Positions 1 through 8,981 are shown, counted from the first letter of the stretch. The stretch is DNA of 64,000 bases from Clostridium beijerinckii (GCF_018223745.1 NZ_CP073653.1:2880001-2944000); one strand, 5' to 3'. Made by a program: numbers and translations. The notes: generated by a model not told the origin, from the letters alone.

Positions 1-57
1 ACAAGGTGGTATCTAGGGGGAGAGATATTACAATTAATCAAAAACATTAAAATTTAA
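1..57 (+). CDS. possible C-terminal end of an upstream gene (partial)
   Basis: Frame 1 is open from the first base to a TAA at 55-57 and reads TRWYLGGEILQLIKNIKI. The stop falls two bases before a large hairpin that looks like a terminator, which suggests a real gene end. Eighteen residues are too few to assign a family, and frame 3 is also open to position 48, so this is weak. Confidence 0.25.
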   Translation, partial: TRWYLGGEILQLIKNIKI

Positions 58-58
58 T

Positions 59-142
59 CTATCTCAAAATATTAAGTAAAAATTAATAGAAATTTAGTAG
101 AATTCCATTCTACTAAATTTACTTACATATATTTTGAGATAG
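59..142. terminator. nested palindrome, probable terminator
   Basis: There are two perfect 14-bp stems, one inside the other: an outer pair at 59-72 and 129-142, and an inner pair at 90-103 and 107-120 with a 3-nt loop. A short match (73-77 with 121-125) links them. It follows a possible gene end directly. It is longer than a usual intrinsic terminator and lacks a long T tract, so a small palindromic repeat is an alternative. Confidence 0.5.
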
Positions 143-314
143 AAATTTTCCTATTATAAAGATTTATCTAGTTTTATATGATAGAATTAGATAAATATAG
201 AAAGAATTAAGGAGGACAAGTTATAAAAAAGTTATTATTATTTTATTAATATATAATACATTGTTATTGTAAACTACTAAAAATATTTATTTGTAATACG
301 GAAGGATAGATAAA

Positions 315-953
315 ATGTCGATAAACAGAAGTGCACCAGAAAATTTTTATTATGACAATGCGGAGAAAACTAATAAAAATTTTATTTATAAAAATCTTAA
401 AAGAAGTAAATGTTATAACTGTAATTTTTCAAACTCAAATTTTGATTTTGCTAGCTTAAGAGGGGCTCATTTTAAGAAGTGTAATTTTTTTAGATGTAGT
501 TTTAAAGGAGCAGAGTTTATAGGGTCGAATTTAAAAGGATGTAAGTTTAGAGAAGCTAAATTTGAAGACACAGTATTTGAAGGAGCAAATTTAGATGGAG
601 TAAATTTTGAAGATGCTAAATTCAAAAACACAATATTTGTAAACTGTGATGTGACTAAGGCTAAGAATATAAGTGAAGATAACAAGAACATCAGAATTTT
701 TGATACAATGCCAGAAGTTGAAATAAGCGATGAATTAGAAAAGTTGATTTCAAATGTGATGGAAAATGAATTTATAAAAAAATCAAGGGTTTTTGATACT
801 AAAGATGGAAAAATAAATACGTTATCTTTATTAATTCTAAAAGAAAAATTTGATGAATCAACACTTTTAGAAGGTCTACATTATATTAGATATGAGATTG
901 ATAGAGATTTTTATACATTAAGTTATGTTATTAGGCTTATAGAAAATATGTAA
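315..953 (+). CDS. pentapeptide-repeat protein
   Basis: The 212-residue product has an N-terminal lead of about 25 residues, then roughly 17 tandem A(D/N)LXX-type pentapeptides at residues 30-115, such as FRCSF, KGAEF, EGANL and DGVNF. These are expected to form a right-handed quadrilateral beta-helix. The C-terminal 90 residues carry no repeats, are acidic and predicted helical. Family members range from gyrase-protecting proteins to uncharacterised cytosolic proteins, and nothing here picks out a target. No signal peptide or membrane segment is visible. The gene appears monocistronic, with GGAAGG upstream of the ATG and a terminator hairpin just after the stop. Confidence 0.8.
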   Translation: MSINRSAPENFYYDNAEKTNKNFIYKNLKRSKCYNCNFSNSNFDFASLRGAHFKKCNFFRCSFKGAEFIGSNLKGCKFREAKFEDTVFEGANLDGVNFEDAKFKNTIFVNCDVTKAKNISEDNKNIRIFDTMPEVEISDELEKLISNVMENEFIKKSRVFDTKDGKINTLSLLILKEKFDESTLLEGLHYIRYEIDRDFYTLSYVIRLIENM

Positions 954-960
954 ATGGTAG

Positions 961-999
961 AAAAGGAGTATTTCGTTTTAAATGAAAGCTCCTTTTTTG
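961..999 (+). terminator. intrinsic terminator
   Basis: AAAAGGAG pairs with CTCCTTTT and a T tract follows, immediately after the pentapeptide-repeat gene. Confidence 0.7.
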
Positions 1000-1147
1000 A
1001 ATTCTTAAAAAAGGAGTTAATAATAATAATAGATATGCAAAAATACTTTTTTTATGAACCTATTATTTTGCAATTAATATATATTTATTGAATATCTATA
1101 TAGTAATAAAAAATGATGATGTTATTATTTTTGAAGGAAGAATATAG

Positions 1148-1639
1148 ATGGAAAAAAATAATTTAATTAAACTAAAATATAATAAATCTTCAAAAAAAGT
1201 AAATTCAAATAATTTCAAGATATATACTCCTGAAATGATAGAAAAGTATAAGGATTGCCAAAGAAGATTATTAAAAATTAATGAGGATAAAGTCAAGGCA
1301 AAATTCCTGCTATATAGAAAGATTTATAATTACTATTCTCAAGAAAGTTATCTAGATATTAGCATTGAAAGAATTTATATTAAATCGAAGTTAGACTCAT
1401 ATACCTTTGGAGGATGTGGAATAGGTGCATCAATTTTAGCAGGATTAACAGCAAGTGGCATTTTTTCTTATATAGATAATTATATAAAGAAACTTAGTCC
1501 GACTTTCTTGGGTATATATATTGTATTGATTTTAGTATTTGGGCTCAAAATTCTTTCAAATGAAGATAGTAAGGTAGAAATGTATAATATGTTTTTAGAA
1601 GTATTAAATAATCTAGAATATGATAAAAATGAAAAATGA
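1148..1639 (+). CDS. small two-helix membrane protein of unknown function
   Basis: This 163-residue protein has a charged Lys-rich N-terminal half (residues 1-90), then two hydrophobic segments at about residues 95-113 (including GGCGIGASILAGLTASG) and 121-140 (FLGIYIVLILVFG). A short acidic tail ends NLEYDKNEK. No family was recognised. The ATG follows GAAGGAAG at good spacing. The topology suggests a hairpin in the membrane with both ends on the same side. No neighbour suggests a role. Confidence 0.6.
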   Translation: MEKNNLIKLKYNKSSKKVNSNNFKIYTPEMIEKYKDCQRRLLKINEDKVKAKFLLYRKIYNYYSQESYLDISIERIYIKSKLDSYTFGGCGIGASILAGLTASGIFSYIDNYIKKLSPTFLGIYIVLILVFGLKILSNEDSKVEMYNMFLEVLNNLEYDKNEK

Positions 1640-1709
1640 GGATAATTAAAATAAGGATAAAAGTCTACAATAGTGCACAATATATTCTTGTAGAAAGGAA
1701 GTGTTTATA

Positions 1710-1931
1710 ATGAGTAATGAATCAAAATCAAAATCAAACAATCTTCAAAACTTTTCTAGTACAGGTGGCACTAGTGATTCTAATTTATCTAGCAAAGAAG
1801 AACTTAGAGAACAAAAAAGTGCAGGGTGTAATCAATGGGATTCTGTACCACGTACTTATGACAAAGAAGAGTCTACACATAAACATGAAAAAACTGCTAC
1901 TAATAATCAATGGACATCTACATCTAAGTAA
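1710..1931 (+). CDS. small hydrophilic protein, unknown
   Basis: The start is set at the ATG at 1710, 10 bases after an AAAGGAAG ribosome site; the in-frame GTG at 1701 lies in that ribosome site. The 73-residue product is Ser/Asn/Lys-rich with no hydrophobic core, contains CNQWDSVPRTYD and ends NNQWTSTSK. Such composition is common among small clostridial proteins linked to sporulation, but no family was recognised. It lies 48 nt before another small gene and is probably co-transcribed with it. Confidence 0.6.
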   Translation: MSNESKSKSNNLQNFSSTGGTSDSNLSSKEELREQKSAGCNQWDSVPRTYDKEESTHKHEKTATNNQWTSTSK

Positions 1932-1979
1932 GAATTTACTGTAATAAATACTACTTTAAATAAAGAGGGAGTGGATATT

Positions 1980-2150
1980 ATGAGTGAAGAAAATAAAAAA
2001 CGTGAGTCTGATAAAATGAATGATGGTTATTATGATTATCAAGGTGGATATATTTCTTATGACCCTGAAGTTTTAACAGAGCATTATACTGTAAAAGGAT
2101 TTGAAGGTAAAATAAAAGATAAGCAATTATCAAATAGTAAATGGTGTTAA
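1980..2150 (+). CDS. small hydrophilic protein, unknown
   Basis: The ATG is preceded by AGAGGGAG at good spacing. The 56-residue product is Tyr- and charge-rich, with DGYYDYQGGYISYDPE in the middle, and ends NSKWC. Like the gene upstream it is soluble and lacks a recognisable domain. A strong hairpin follows 50 nt after the stop, which supports a two-gene transcript. The coding call rests on the ribosome site, the spacing and the terminator. Confidence 0.55.
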   Translation: MSEENKKRESDKMNDGYYDYQGGYISYDPEVLTEHYTVKGFEGKIKDKQLSNSKWC

Positions 2151-2198
2151 TGAATAAAAATATAAATTAAGTATATATATTAATATAAAATACTTAAA

Positions 2199-2248
2199 GT
2201 TTCCTTCATATAGATTTGCTGTTACCTATATGAAGGAAACGATTTTTA
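2199..2248 (+). terminator. intrinsic terminator
   Basis: A perfect 14-bp stem (2199-2212 with 2227-2240) is followed by GATTTTTA, downstream of the two small genes. Confidence 0.7.
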
Positions 2249-2441
2249 TGAATCATACTATTATCAATAAACTACGATATTATATTTTTAATTACTTAAA
2301 CTTTTAAATTGAAAATATCCTAATATATATTTATTTATATATTATTCTATATATTAACACATTGTTTAAGTCTATCAAAAGTTGACTATAATTTTTGTAA
2401 GATTTATAATTTATTTATTAAAGGGGAAATGAGGAATTTTT

Positions 2442-3311
2442 ATGGTTTTTTTAGAAAAATTATCTTTATTCAATATGAATCATTTCAGGAGATTATATAA
2501 TAGGAGTGAAGATGCATATTCGTGCGATAAAAGCTTTTTTGAAATTTATAATGATGAATCTTTTATAGTAAAATATATAATTCGTAAACAAATTAGACTT
2601 TTTAGAGTTAATAGTGAATATGTGGGATATATATGGTACGAATATCCTTCGTATAATGGTTTTAGTAATATATATTCTATATATTTGAAAGATGAATATA
2701 TACATTTAATTAATTCTAAAATCTTATCATTTTTTAATGCTAGTGCCTTCAGATTCGATATGTTAGCAAACTCAAAGGCTTCTTTTATAATGAAAAAATT
2801 AAATTTTGATGTTAATTCTAATAACATTTTAATGAAGATAAGGACAAGCAATATTAAAAATAATTTTTGTGAAAATAGAATATTTTTTAAACACTTTAAA
2901 GAAGGACAAGATGAAGAATTAAGATGCAGAATTCAAAATTCGGTTTTTAATGAAAAAAATAGAGTTCCTTTAACGATTGAAGATATATATAGGGAAGAAG
3001 AGGAAGACTATTATATAAAAGATTTTGGTGTTTTTATATGTAACAATAATGGACAAGTTGTCGGATATGGTCAAATTATTTTCAATAGAGGATTTTATAC
3101 TATTGTTAATTTAGGAATATTAGAAGAGTACAGAAAACATGGGTATGGAGAGTTATTGGTTAGATATCTTATAGATTTATGTTATAGAAATTCTATAAAA
3201 ACTGTTTATATAAGAGTAGAAAAGAATAATTTAAAAGCCTTATCTTTGTACACTAAAATTGGATTTAGGGAATATCAATCTTTTATTAGTTGGTATAAAA
3301 AAATTAATTAA
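2442..3311 (+). CDS. GNAT-family N-acetyltransferase
   Basis: The 289-residue protein has a clear C-terminal GNAT fold at about residues 150-289. The acetyl-CoA pyrophosphate-binding segment is EEYRKHGYGELLVRYLI, followed by the beta-alpha-beta end VYIRVEKNNLKALSLYTKIGF. The N-terminal half (1-145) is the size of a second GNAT domain but lacks that motif, as in proteins with one active and one degenerate GNAT half. The substrate cannot be told from sequence. It is monocistronic, with AAGGGGAA upstream and its own terminator. Confidence 0.8.
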   Translation: MVFLEKLSLFNMNHFRRLYNRSEDAYSCDKSFFEIYNDESFIVKYIIRKQIRLFRVNSEYVGYIWYEYPSYNGFSNIYSIYLKDEYIHLINSKILSFFNASAFRFDMLANSKASFIMKKLNFDVNSNNILMKIRTSNIKNNFCENRIFFKHFKEGQDEELRCRIQNSVFNEKNRVPLTIEDIYREEEEDYYIKDFGVFICNNNGQVVGYGQIIFNRGFYTIVNLGILEEYRKHGYGELLVRYLIDLCYRNSIKTVYIRVEKNNLKALSLYTKIGFREYQSFISWYKKIN

Positions 3312-3317
3312 TTAGCG

Positions 3318-3349
3318 TTAGGAGTTGTCTATGAGTATAACTCCTTTAA
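3318..3349 (+). terminator. intrinsic terminator
   Basis: AGGAGTT pairs with AACTCCT and TTTAATT follows, just after the GNAT gene. Confidence 0.55.
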
Positions 3350-3431
3350 TTATGCATAATTATAGTCTTTTATTTAGAATTATTATTTGTTATAATACTA
3401 TAGAAATTGTAATTTATACGGAGGAACAATA

Positions 3432-4799
3432 ATGAACTTTGATATAGAAAAACTAGATAGCCAAATGGCTAGTGATGAAAAAAAATTATTCTTTATACAA
3501 ACTTATGGTTGTCAAATGAATGAAGAAGATTCAGAGAAACTTTCAGGTATGCTTAAAAGGATGGGGTATGAAAATACTGAGAATAGAGATGAAGCATCTA
3601 TAATTATATTTAATACCTGCTGTGTTAGAGAAAATGCAGAAAATAAGGTTTTTGGAAATCTTGGCGCTTTAAAAAAGCAAAAGGAAAAGAATCCTGATTT
3701 AGTTATTGGAATATGTGGATGTATGATGCAGCAAAAAGGGATGGCTGACGATATATTAAAGAGATTTCCATATGTAAACATAATATTTGGAACTCATAAC
3801 TCGTATAAGTTTCCTGAATATTTAAATAGAGTTAAAACAGAAGGTGTTCAAATTAAAGAGATTATTGATAAGGAAACTGAAATAGTAGAGGGGATACCTA
3901 TAGATCGAAAAAGCGATATTAAGGGCTTTGTAACTATTATGTATGGGTGTAATAACTTTTGTACATATTGTATAGTTCCTTATGTTAGAGGTAGAGAAAG
4001 AAGTAGAAAGCCAGAAGATATAGTAAATGAAATAAAAGATATGGTAACAAGAGGGTATAAGGAAGTAACTCTTTTAGGACAAAATGTTAATTCATATGGA
4101 AAAGGATTGGAAGAAAATATTACTTTTGCAGACCTTCTAAGAAAAGTTAATGAAATAGAGGGACTTGAAAGAATTAGATTTATGACTTCTCATCCAAAAG
4201 ATTTAACTTTAGATGTTGTATATGCTATAAGAGATTGTGATAAAGTATGCGAGCAAATTCATTTACCAGTGCAAAGTGGTTCTGATAGAATTTTAAAAGA
4301 AATGAATAGACATTATACAAAGGAACAATACATCACGTTAGCAAAAAAGATAAGAGCTGAAATTCCAGATGTAACATTTTCTACTGATATAATCGTTGGT
4401 TTCCCTGGAGAAACTGAAGAAGATTTTAGTGAAACATTAGAGCTAGCTAAAGAAGTTCGATATGATGCTGCTTTCACATTTATTTATTCGAGAAGAAATC
4501 ATACTCCGGCGGATAAAATGGAGAATCAGATACCAGATGAAATTAAACATGAACGTTTCAACAGATTAGTTGAGATAGTTAATACGGGCATAGCTAAAGG
4601 AAATAAGGATGCAGAAGGAAAGATATATGAAGTCTTAGTTGAAGGTTATAGCAAAAATGATGAAGCAAAACTAACAGGTAGAACGAGGAATGGAAGACTA
4701 GTTAACTTTGAGGGTGGGGAAGACCTAATAGGGAAATTGGTTAATGTAAAAATAATTAAAGCTAATTCGTTCTCTTTAATTGGAGAAGTTGAAAAGTAA
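3432..4799 (+). CDS. miaB: tRNA-2-methylthio-N6-isopentenyladenosine synthase MiaB
   Basis: MiaB is a radical-SAM methylthiotransferase that adds a 2-methylthio group to i6A37 of tRNAs reading codons that start with U. The 455-residue length is typical. The N-terminal MTTase domain (about 16-140) carries the cluster cysteines in [20 protein letters not shown] and GICGCMMQQ. The radical-SAM motif is CNNFCTYC, followed by [14 protein letters not shown]-terminal TRAM domain occupies about 385-455. Its substrate is made by MiaA, encoded at 12.3-13.2 kb. In many clostridia miaB lies directly before mutS-mutL; here it is separated from them and points away. Confidence 0.97.
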   Translation: MNFDIEKLDSQMASDEKKLFFIQTYGCQMNEEDSEKLSGMLKRMGYENTENRDEASIIIFNTCCVRENAENKVFGNLGALKKQKEKNPDLVIGICGCMMQQKGMADDILKRFPYVNIIFGTHNSYKFPEYLNRVKTEGVQIKEIIDKETEIVEGIPIDRKSDIKGFVTIMYGCNNFCTYCIVPYVRGRERSRKPEDIVNEIKDMVTRGYKEVTLLGQNVNSYGKGLEENITFADLLRKVNEIEGLERIRFMTSHPKDLTLDVVYAIRDCDKVCEQIHLPVQSGSDRILKEMNRHYTKEQYITLAKKIRAEIPDVTFSTDIIVGFPGETEEDFSETLELAKEVRYDAAFTFIYSRRNHTPADKMENQIPDEIKHERFNRLVEIVNTGIAKGNKDAEGKIYEVLVEGYSKNDEAKLTGRTRNGRLVNFEGGEDLIGKLVNVKIIKANSFSLIGEVEK

Positions 4800-4832
4800 A
4801 AAATAAATTTATGATTTAAATAAAATGAATTT

Positions 4833-4905
4833 AAAATAGTCTGTATAGATTCTTAATAGGAGAGGTGTTATAACTTTCCCTAATGATCATACAGACTATT
4901 TTCTT
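4833..4905 (+). terminator. long-loop terminator after miaB
   Basis: A perfect 14-bp stem (4833-4846 with 4889-4902) is followed by TTCTTT. The loop is about 42 nt. Confidence 0.6.
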
Positions 4906-4938
4906 TAGTTGGTTAAAATAAAAAAATATAAGTAGATA

Positions 4939-4952
4939 CGAACATTTGTTCT
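4939..4952. promoter_or_regulatory. perfect LexA-type operator with no adjacent gene
   Basis: The sequence GAACATTTGTTC (4940-4951) is a perfect match to GAAC-N4-GTTC, the clostridial SOS box type. No coding start lies within 1.6 kb on the plus strand, and miaB ends before it. The next thing downstream is the structured repeat at 5,051. At about 28% GC, roughly 0.4 such sites are expected by chance in 64 kb, so this may be accidental. Confidence 0.4.
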
Positions 4953-5050
4953 GTAAAATATAAGAATTAATTTGTTATTTTTTTAAATATATAGATAAAC
5001 AGCTTAAGGATTAGATTTATTAGATGAATATATTTTCAAATTTACTAAGA

Positions 5051-5265
5051 CTTTAAGTTTGTATATTCACAAGAAATCATAAATATATTTGTGGAGAAAA
5101 CCTTTGAAAATGAGCTTTTAAAGGTTCTTAGCTGTAGGTCGTTCCAGCTTAGCTTGTCAAACTGAAAGTTGGAACGTGCTAAAGTGGCTACAACCTGCTG
5201 CTTAGAACCTTAAGCGATATTTTCATAGCTTTTCGGAACAAAATATTTATGATTTCGGTAAGTTA
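5051..5265 (+). repeat. structured inverted-repeat element, full-length copy
   Basis: This gene-free element has matching ends: GAAATCATAAATAT near 5074 pairs with ATATTTATGATTTC near 5243-5256. Nested complementary blocks lie inside: TGAAAAT with ATTTTCA, AAGGTTCT with AGAACCTT, TGTAG with CTACA, and GTTCCAGC with GTTGGAAC. It would fold as a multi-branched cruciform or RNA. Both ends recur at 60,729-60,801 around a much shorter middle, so it is a repeat family rather than one terminator. It has no ORF. It could be a MITE-like element or a small structured RNA. Confidence 0.6.
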
Positions 5266-5334
5266 TCACATAAATTTAGTTTTAGAGTTGGATATCTATA
5301 AAGAACTTATCTTTTGATTGTGACAATTGTTTAA

Positions 5335-5820
5335 TTAGTTTTTGATTATATCTACAAATGAACATTCTATTGCTTTTTTTAGATCATTTGGATTCATTTC
5401 TATTTGAGAACCTATTTTTCCTCCGCTAAATACAATTGTATCAAATAATAATGCGTTTTCTTGAATAAAAGTTTTAAATATTTTTTTCATACCGAGTGGG
5501 GAACAGCCACCTCTAATGTATCCTGTTACTTTGTTTATATCTTTAACATGAATCATTTCTATATTTTTTTCGCCTGCGATTTTGCTGGCTTTTTTCATAT
5601 CTAATTCTTCAGCAACTGGAATAACAAAAACATAAAATTCTTTAGAATGACCTTGAGTTACTAAAGTTTTAAAAACTTGATTAACGTCTTTTTCTATTTT
5701 GTGTGCAACTGCAACACCATCTATCTTACCATCATTATTTTCGTAGCTGTGAGTTATGTAATTTATTTTATTATTATCTAGAATTCTCATAGCATTAGTT
5801 TTTCCTTTTCCTTGAGCCAT
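5335..5820 (-). CDS. ybaK: Cys-tRNA(Pro)/Cys-tRNA(Cys) deacylase, YbaK/EbsC type
   Basis: YbaK-type proteins hydrolyse Cys mischarged on tRNA(Pro), clearing errors made by prolyl-tRNA synthetase. The 161-residue length and whole-domain match fit the family: HSYENNDGKIDGVAVAHKI at the N-terminus, VFKTLVTQG with its conserved Lys, and YIRGGCSPLGMKK, the GGxSPxG loop typical of YbaK. GGAGG lies upstream of the ATG. It is monocistronic and convergent with the repeat element on its 3' side. Confidence 0.92.
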   Translation of the reverse strand: MAQGKGKTNAMRILDNNKINYITHSYENNDGKIDGVAVAHKIEKDVNQVFKTLVTQGHSKEFYVFVIPVAEELDMKKASKIAGEKNIEMIHVKDINKVTGYIRGGCSPLGMKKIFKTFIQENALLFDTIVFSGGKIGSQIEMNPNDLKKAIECSFVDIIKN

Positions 5821-6620
5821 AATTTCAACATTCCTCCGTAAGTTTTAGTTTATATTCATTACTAATGATTAATAACATTGTTTATTTAAATTATATCATA
5901 AAAGCAGATATAGTTTTTTATTTTGAGATTATTTCTATATGTGAATTTTAGATACAAAAATTATCTTAATTTGATCAAAAACTGAGTTTGGTTATTATGA
6001 ATTTGAACTTTCGTTAAATGTATAAAATATAGTATTGAATAACGTTCGAATTTATTTTTTTATCAGAATCGAATGCTATTTAATGGAGATATAATCGTAA
6101 AATTGCGAGAGAAAACAGTACAGTGATAATTATTATCAATATGTAAATAAAAGAAAAAATTGATAGTGTTTAAAATTAATGTTTTTTTATATGAAAAATA
6201 ATTTGTTTTTTATTTCAAATAAGATTAAAAAATATTCTTTTAGAATTTATGATTGAAGTTATAAATTTGGATTGAGTTTTAATAACCTATGATATTTGAA
6301 GAACTGAATTATAAAAGTCTATTATAAAGTATTGATTATAAATGGCTTTTAATAAGAAAGCACAGGGATAATTCTGATATTCATTTAAATGCAAAGACTA
6401 AAATTATAATAAAATCAACTAAATTATTATAAAAATAGCTAATAATTATTTCGCTAAATATACATTTAGCGAAATAATTGCATAAATTTATGATATTTGA
6501 TATAATATTTTTAACTTAGTATAAAATTACTTTATTAGAATAAATTTTATCAATGATAATTTAAATTATTAGTATTGTAACTTAATTAATAAGAAATTTA
6601 TAAATGTTGCAGGTGAAAAA
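5821..6620. other. 800-nt gene-free interval with one strong hairpin
   Basis: No coding region with a ribosome site was found. It is very AT-rich and is the common upstream region of the divergent ybaK and recombinase genes. It holds a perfect 16-bp palindrome at 6444-6459 and 6464-6479 (arm ATTTAGCGAAATAATT, 4-nt loop), 140 nt before the recombinase start. There is no T tract on the plus side. A regulator site or transcription stop are both possible. Confidence 0.5.
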
Positions 6621-7610
6621 ATGAAATACGATATTCAGGTTCTTAAGAATAATAATCTTCCAGAAAGTTTAGTTGATTTTTTAAATTATTTAGAAACGAT
6701 TAAAAGTACATCTATAAACACAATTGATGGGTATAGAATAGATTTGACTATATTTTTTAGATTTATGATGATTTATAAAGGGAAAGTAAATTCTGACTCT
6801 GTTGAGTTTGAAGATATAGATATAAGCGTTATTGATGATGAGTTTTTAAGAGGTATAAAACTTAGAGATTTGTATGCGTTCCTTTCTTTCACAGAGAAAT
6901 ATAGAGATAACAGTTCATATGCTAGAGCTAGAAAAGTTGCTACTCTAAAGTCTTTTTTTAAGTTTCTTTTTGGGAAAGCTAAAGTGATCACAGAGAATCC
7001 GGCTTTAGAGTTGGAATCGCCCAAAATAAATAAGCGTCATCCTGTATACCTTACCCTAAATCAAAGCATCCATCTATTAGAATCATTAAACAAAAATGAT
7101 AAAAATTACTCCAGAGACTATTGTATTTTGATGTTCTTTCTGAATTGCGGAATGAGGCTTTCGGAACTTTGCAGTATTCAAATTGATAAAATCAGAGATG
7201 ATACTCTTACTATCATAGGTAAAGGAAATAAAGAAAGAACTGTTTATTTAAATGACGCATGCCTTAAAGCTTTAGCAAATTATTTAAATGTTCGAGATGA
7301 CTCTAAGGCTTTATCGGAAAATAAAAAGTTTTTATTTTTATCATCTAGAAATGTTCCTATAAATAAACGTACGGTTGAGATAATGATAAAAAAACATATA
7401 ACGAATGCTGGGTTAACTGATGATAAATATACTCCACACAAGTTGAGGCACACTGCTGCAACTCTTATGTATAAGTACGGAAACGTAGATATAAGAAGTT
7501 TGCAAAGTATATTGGGTCATACAAATATTTCGACTACTCAAATTTATACGCATGTTGATGATGATTCGTTGAGAGATGCTGTAAAATCAAACCCTCTTTC
7601 AAAATTGTAA
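6621..7610 (+). CDS. tyrosine recombinase, XerC/XerD type
   Basis: The 329-residue protein has an N-terminal SAM-like core-binding domain (about 15-135) and a catalytic domain (about 150-325). All catalytic residues are visible: Arg in CGMRLSEL, Lys in GKGNKER, HxxR in HKLRHTAA, and the second His and nucleophilic Tyr in GHTNISTTQIYTH. The size and layout match chromosomal XerC/D proteins that resolve dimers at dif. It stands alone without an excisionase or phage genes, so it is more likely a housekeeping or orphan Xer than a prophage integrase. No attachment site was found beside it. Confidence 0.88.
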   Translation: MKYDIQVLKNNNLPESLVDFLNYLETIKSTSINTIDGYRIDLTIFFRFMMIYKGKVNSDSVEFEDIDISVIDDEFLRGIKLRDLYAFLSFTEKYRDNSSYARARKVATLKSFFKFLFGKAKVITENPALELESPKINKRHPVYLTLNQSIHLLESLNKNDKNYSRDYCILMFFLNCGMRLSELCSIQIDKIRDDTLTIIGKGNKERTVYLNDACLKALANYLNVRDDSKALSENKKFLFLSSRNVPINKRTVEIMIKKHITNAGLTDDKYTPHKLRHTAATLMYKYGNVDIRSLQSILGHTNISTTQIYTHVDDDSLRDAVKSNPLSKL

Positions 7611-7689
7611 AGTTTTATTATTAAAATTTATAATAAAAGATTTCTACTACTCTCCTACTATGCTTTGGTATTGTTTAAATTAAAAAAAT

Positions 7690-7724
7690 AAAAGGTTACT
7701 TTATTTTCTATCGTAACCTTTTTG
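7690..7724. terminator. bidirectional terminator
   Basis: AAAGGTTAC pairs with GTAACCTTTT and is flanked by A and T runs. It lies between the convergent recombinase and lipoprotein genes and can serve both. Confidence 0.75.
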
Positions 7725-7742
7725 TGCTTAATATAAATATTT

Positions 7743-8450
7743 TTAGTGTTGTGGTCTTAGTGTGTTTCCGTACATTTTTCCAAACTCGTCAACATATGCA
7801 GGTTCTTTTCCTTCATAAACGATAAGAGTATTTCCCTTTCTATAATAATAAGGACTCGCATTGTTATTTGCATTATTGCTACTAGCATTCATTCCATTTG
7901 GTACGATTCTATTGATGGCCCATTCTAGCTCTGTTGGAGAATTATACTCGTATATTCTAACTACATCTCCACCTAATAAATAATCTGTTTCATTTCCTTT
8001 AAAATAATCATTTTTATTAGTGTTAGTTGATTCTTTAATATCATATCCGGCATTTGTGAAATCGTTTTTAAAATCAGCGGCTCTGTATGTTGTATCATTA
8101 GTAGTTAGACCTGTTCTATCCCTCGTAGTATCTGAAGTCGATCCGGCTACATTGTTTTGATTAGTATCCCCTACTGCATTATTTTGATTGGTATTCCCTC
8201 CTACAGTTCCATTTCCTGCTGCGCCTTGCATATTTCCGCTAGTTCCACCTTGCATGTTTCCGTCAGTACCATTTTGAGCATTATTAGCGCCAGTACCTGT
8301 TCCATCTACACTTCCACTTCTAATGCCATCGTTTGTTATGTCGTTTTGTCTAGTGACATCATTATTTGTTCTTGTACCACACCCAAACAAAGATATTGAA
8401 ACCAAAAGAATTGCTGTCAAATTCAACGCTAAAATAGATTTTCGCTTCAT
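7743..8450 (-). CDS. putative lipoprotein with Gly/Asn-rich linker
   Basis: The N-terminus MKRKSILALNLTAILLVSIS is a signal peptide ending in a lipobox (LFGC), so the mature protein should be lipid-anchored at Cys24. Residues 25-120 are low-complexity, with repeats of GNMQGG and (N/D)TNQNN. The C-terminal 110 residues form a small domain containing DFKNDFTNAGYDIKES and YYRKGNTLIVYEGKEP. No enzyme motif is visible. It fits the uncharacterised lipoproteins of clostridia with a disordered spacer that lifts a small domain off the membrane. Confidence 0.7.
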   Translation of the reverse strand: MKRKSILALNLTAILLVSISLFGCGTRTNNDVTRQNDITNDGIRSGSVDGTGTGANNAQNGTDGNMQGGTSGNMQGAAGNGTVGGNTNQNNAVGDTNQNNVAGSTSDTTRDRTGLTTNDTTYRAADFKNDFTNAGYDIKESTNTNKNDYFKGNETDYLLGGDVVRIYEYNSPTELEWAINRIVPNGMNASSNNANNNASPYYYRKGNTLIVYEGKEPAYVDEFGKMYGNTLRPQH

Positions 8451-8546
8451 AATAATTCATCCTTTCTTGTGAAATCTTCTACGAAATTATTATGTGAAAT
8501 AAAGCGAAAATCTATGCATTTCTTTATTGTAGTCTACAAGCTTCTT

Positions 8547-8981
8547 TTATTCAATTGATTTTTTTAATCTTCTAACTCCAGGATATACTTCTTCTGTCAT
8601 TTCATCGAGGATCAGATCATCATCTAAACTGATCTCATCTAAATATTCAATATGATCAAAAGCATCTTCGTAAGCGCTGTCTTCAAGATTAAAGTCATTT
8701 ACGTCAATGTCATTTGATGTTTTTGCAAACTTATTATATATAGATTTTAAATCTAATTTATCTTCGTTAATTTCATGTAATTCATCTTCACTTAAGGATG
8801 CTTTTAAGTCATTTAAAAATTCTTCTTCTAGTAATTCGTTCTCTTCTTGTGTTTTCGCAATGTCTTCTATTTTAATGGCTTTTGTATCTATGCCGTTGAT
8901 TTGCAAACACTTACCACAATTATCACATATTTTATTTTCATAGATATCGCAATAATCATCATCAGTATATTTATATGTCAT
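8547..8981 (-). CDS. acidic protein with Cys-cluster N-terminus, unknown
   Basis: The 144-residue product begins with a cysteine cluster (YCDIYENKICDNCGKC, residues about 10-25) that could bind zinc or an iron-sulfur cluster. The rest is strongly acidic and helical, with LLEEEFLNDLKASLSEDELHEI and several DD/DE runs. No family was recognised. The ATG has only a weak upstream site (AGGTG). It sits between a lipoprotein gene and msrC with gaps that suggest separate transcription. Confidence 0.6.
   Translation of the reverse strand: MTYKYTDDDYCDIYENKICDNCGKCLQINGIDTKAIKIEDIAKTQEENELLEEEFLNDLKASLSEDELHEINEDKLDLKSIYNKFAKTSNDIDVNDFNLEDSAYEDAFDHIEYLDEISLDDDLILDEMTEEVYPGVRRLKKSIE

Noticed and set aside
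6180..6260. 25-codon ORF (MFFYMKNNLFF...) in the long gap before the recombinase
   Set aside because: There is no ribosome site and the composition follows the AT-rich background.
6621..7610. Recombinase as the integrase of a prophage or of the 33-61 kb island
   Set aside because: There are no phage genes, excisionase or att-like repeats nearby, the island is 25 kb away, and the protein has the XerC/D layout.
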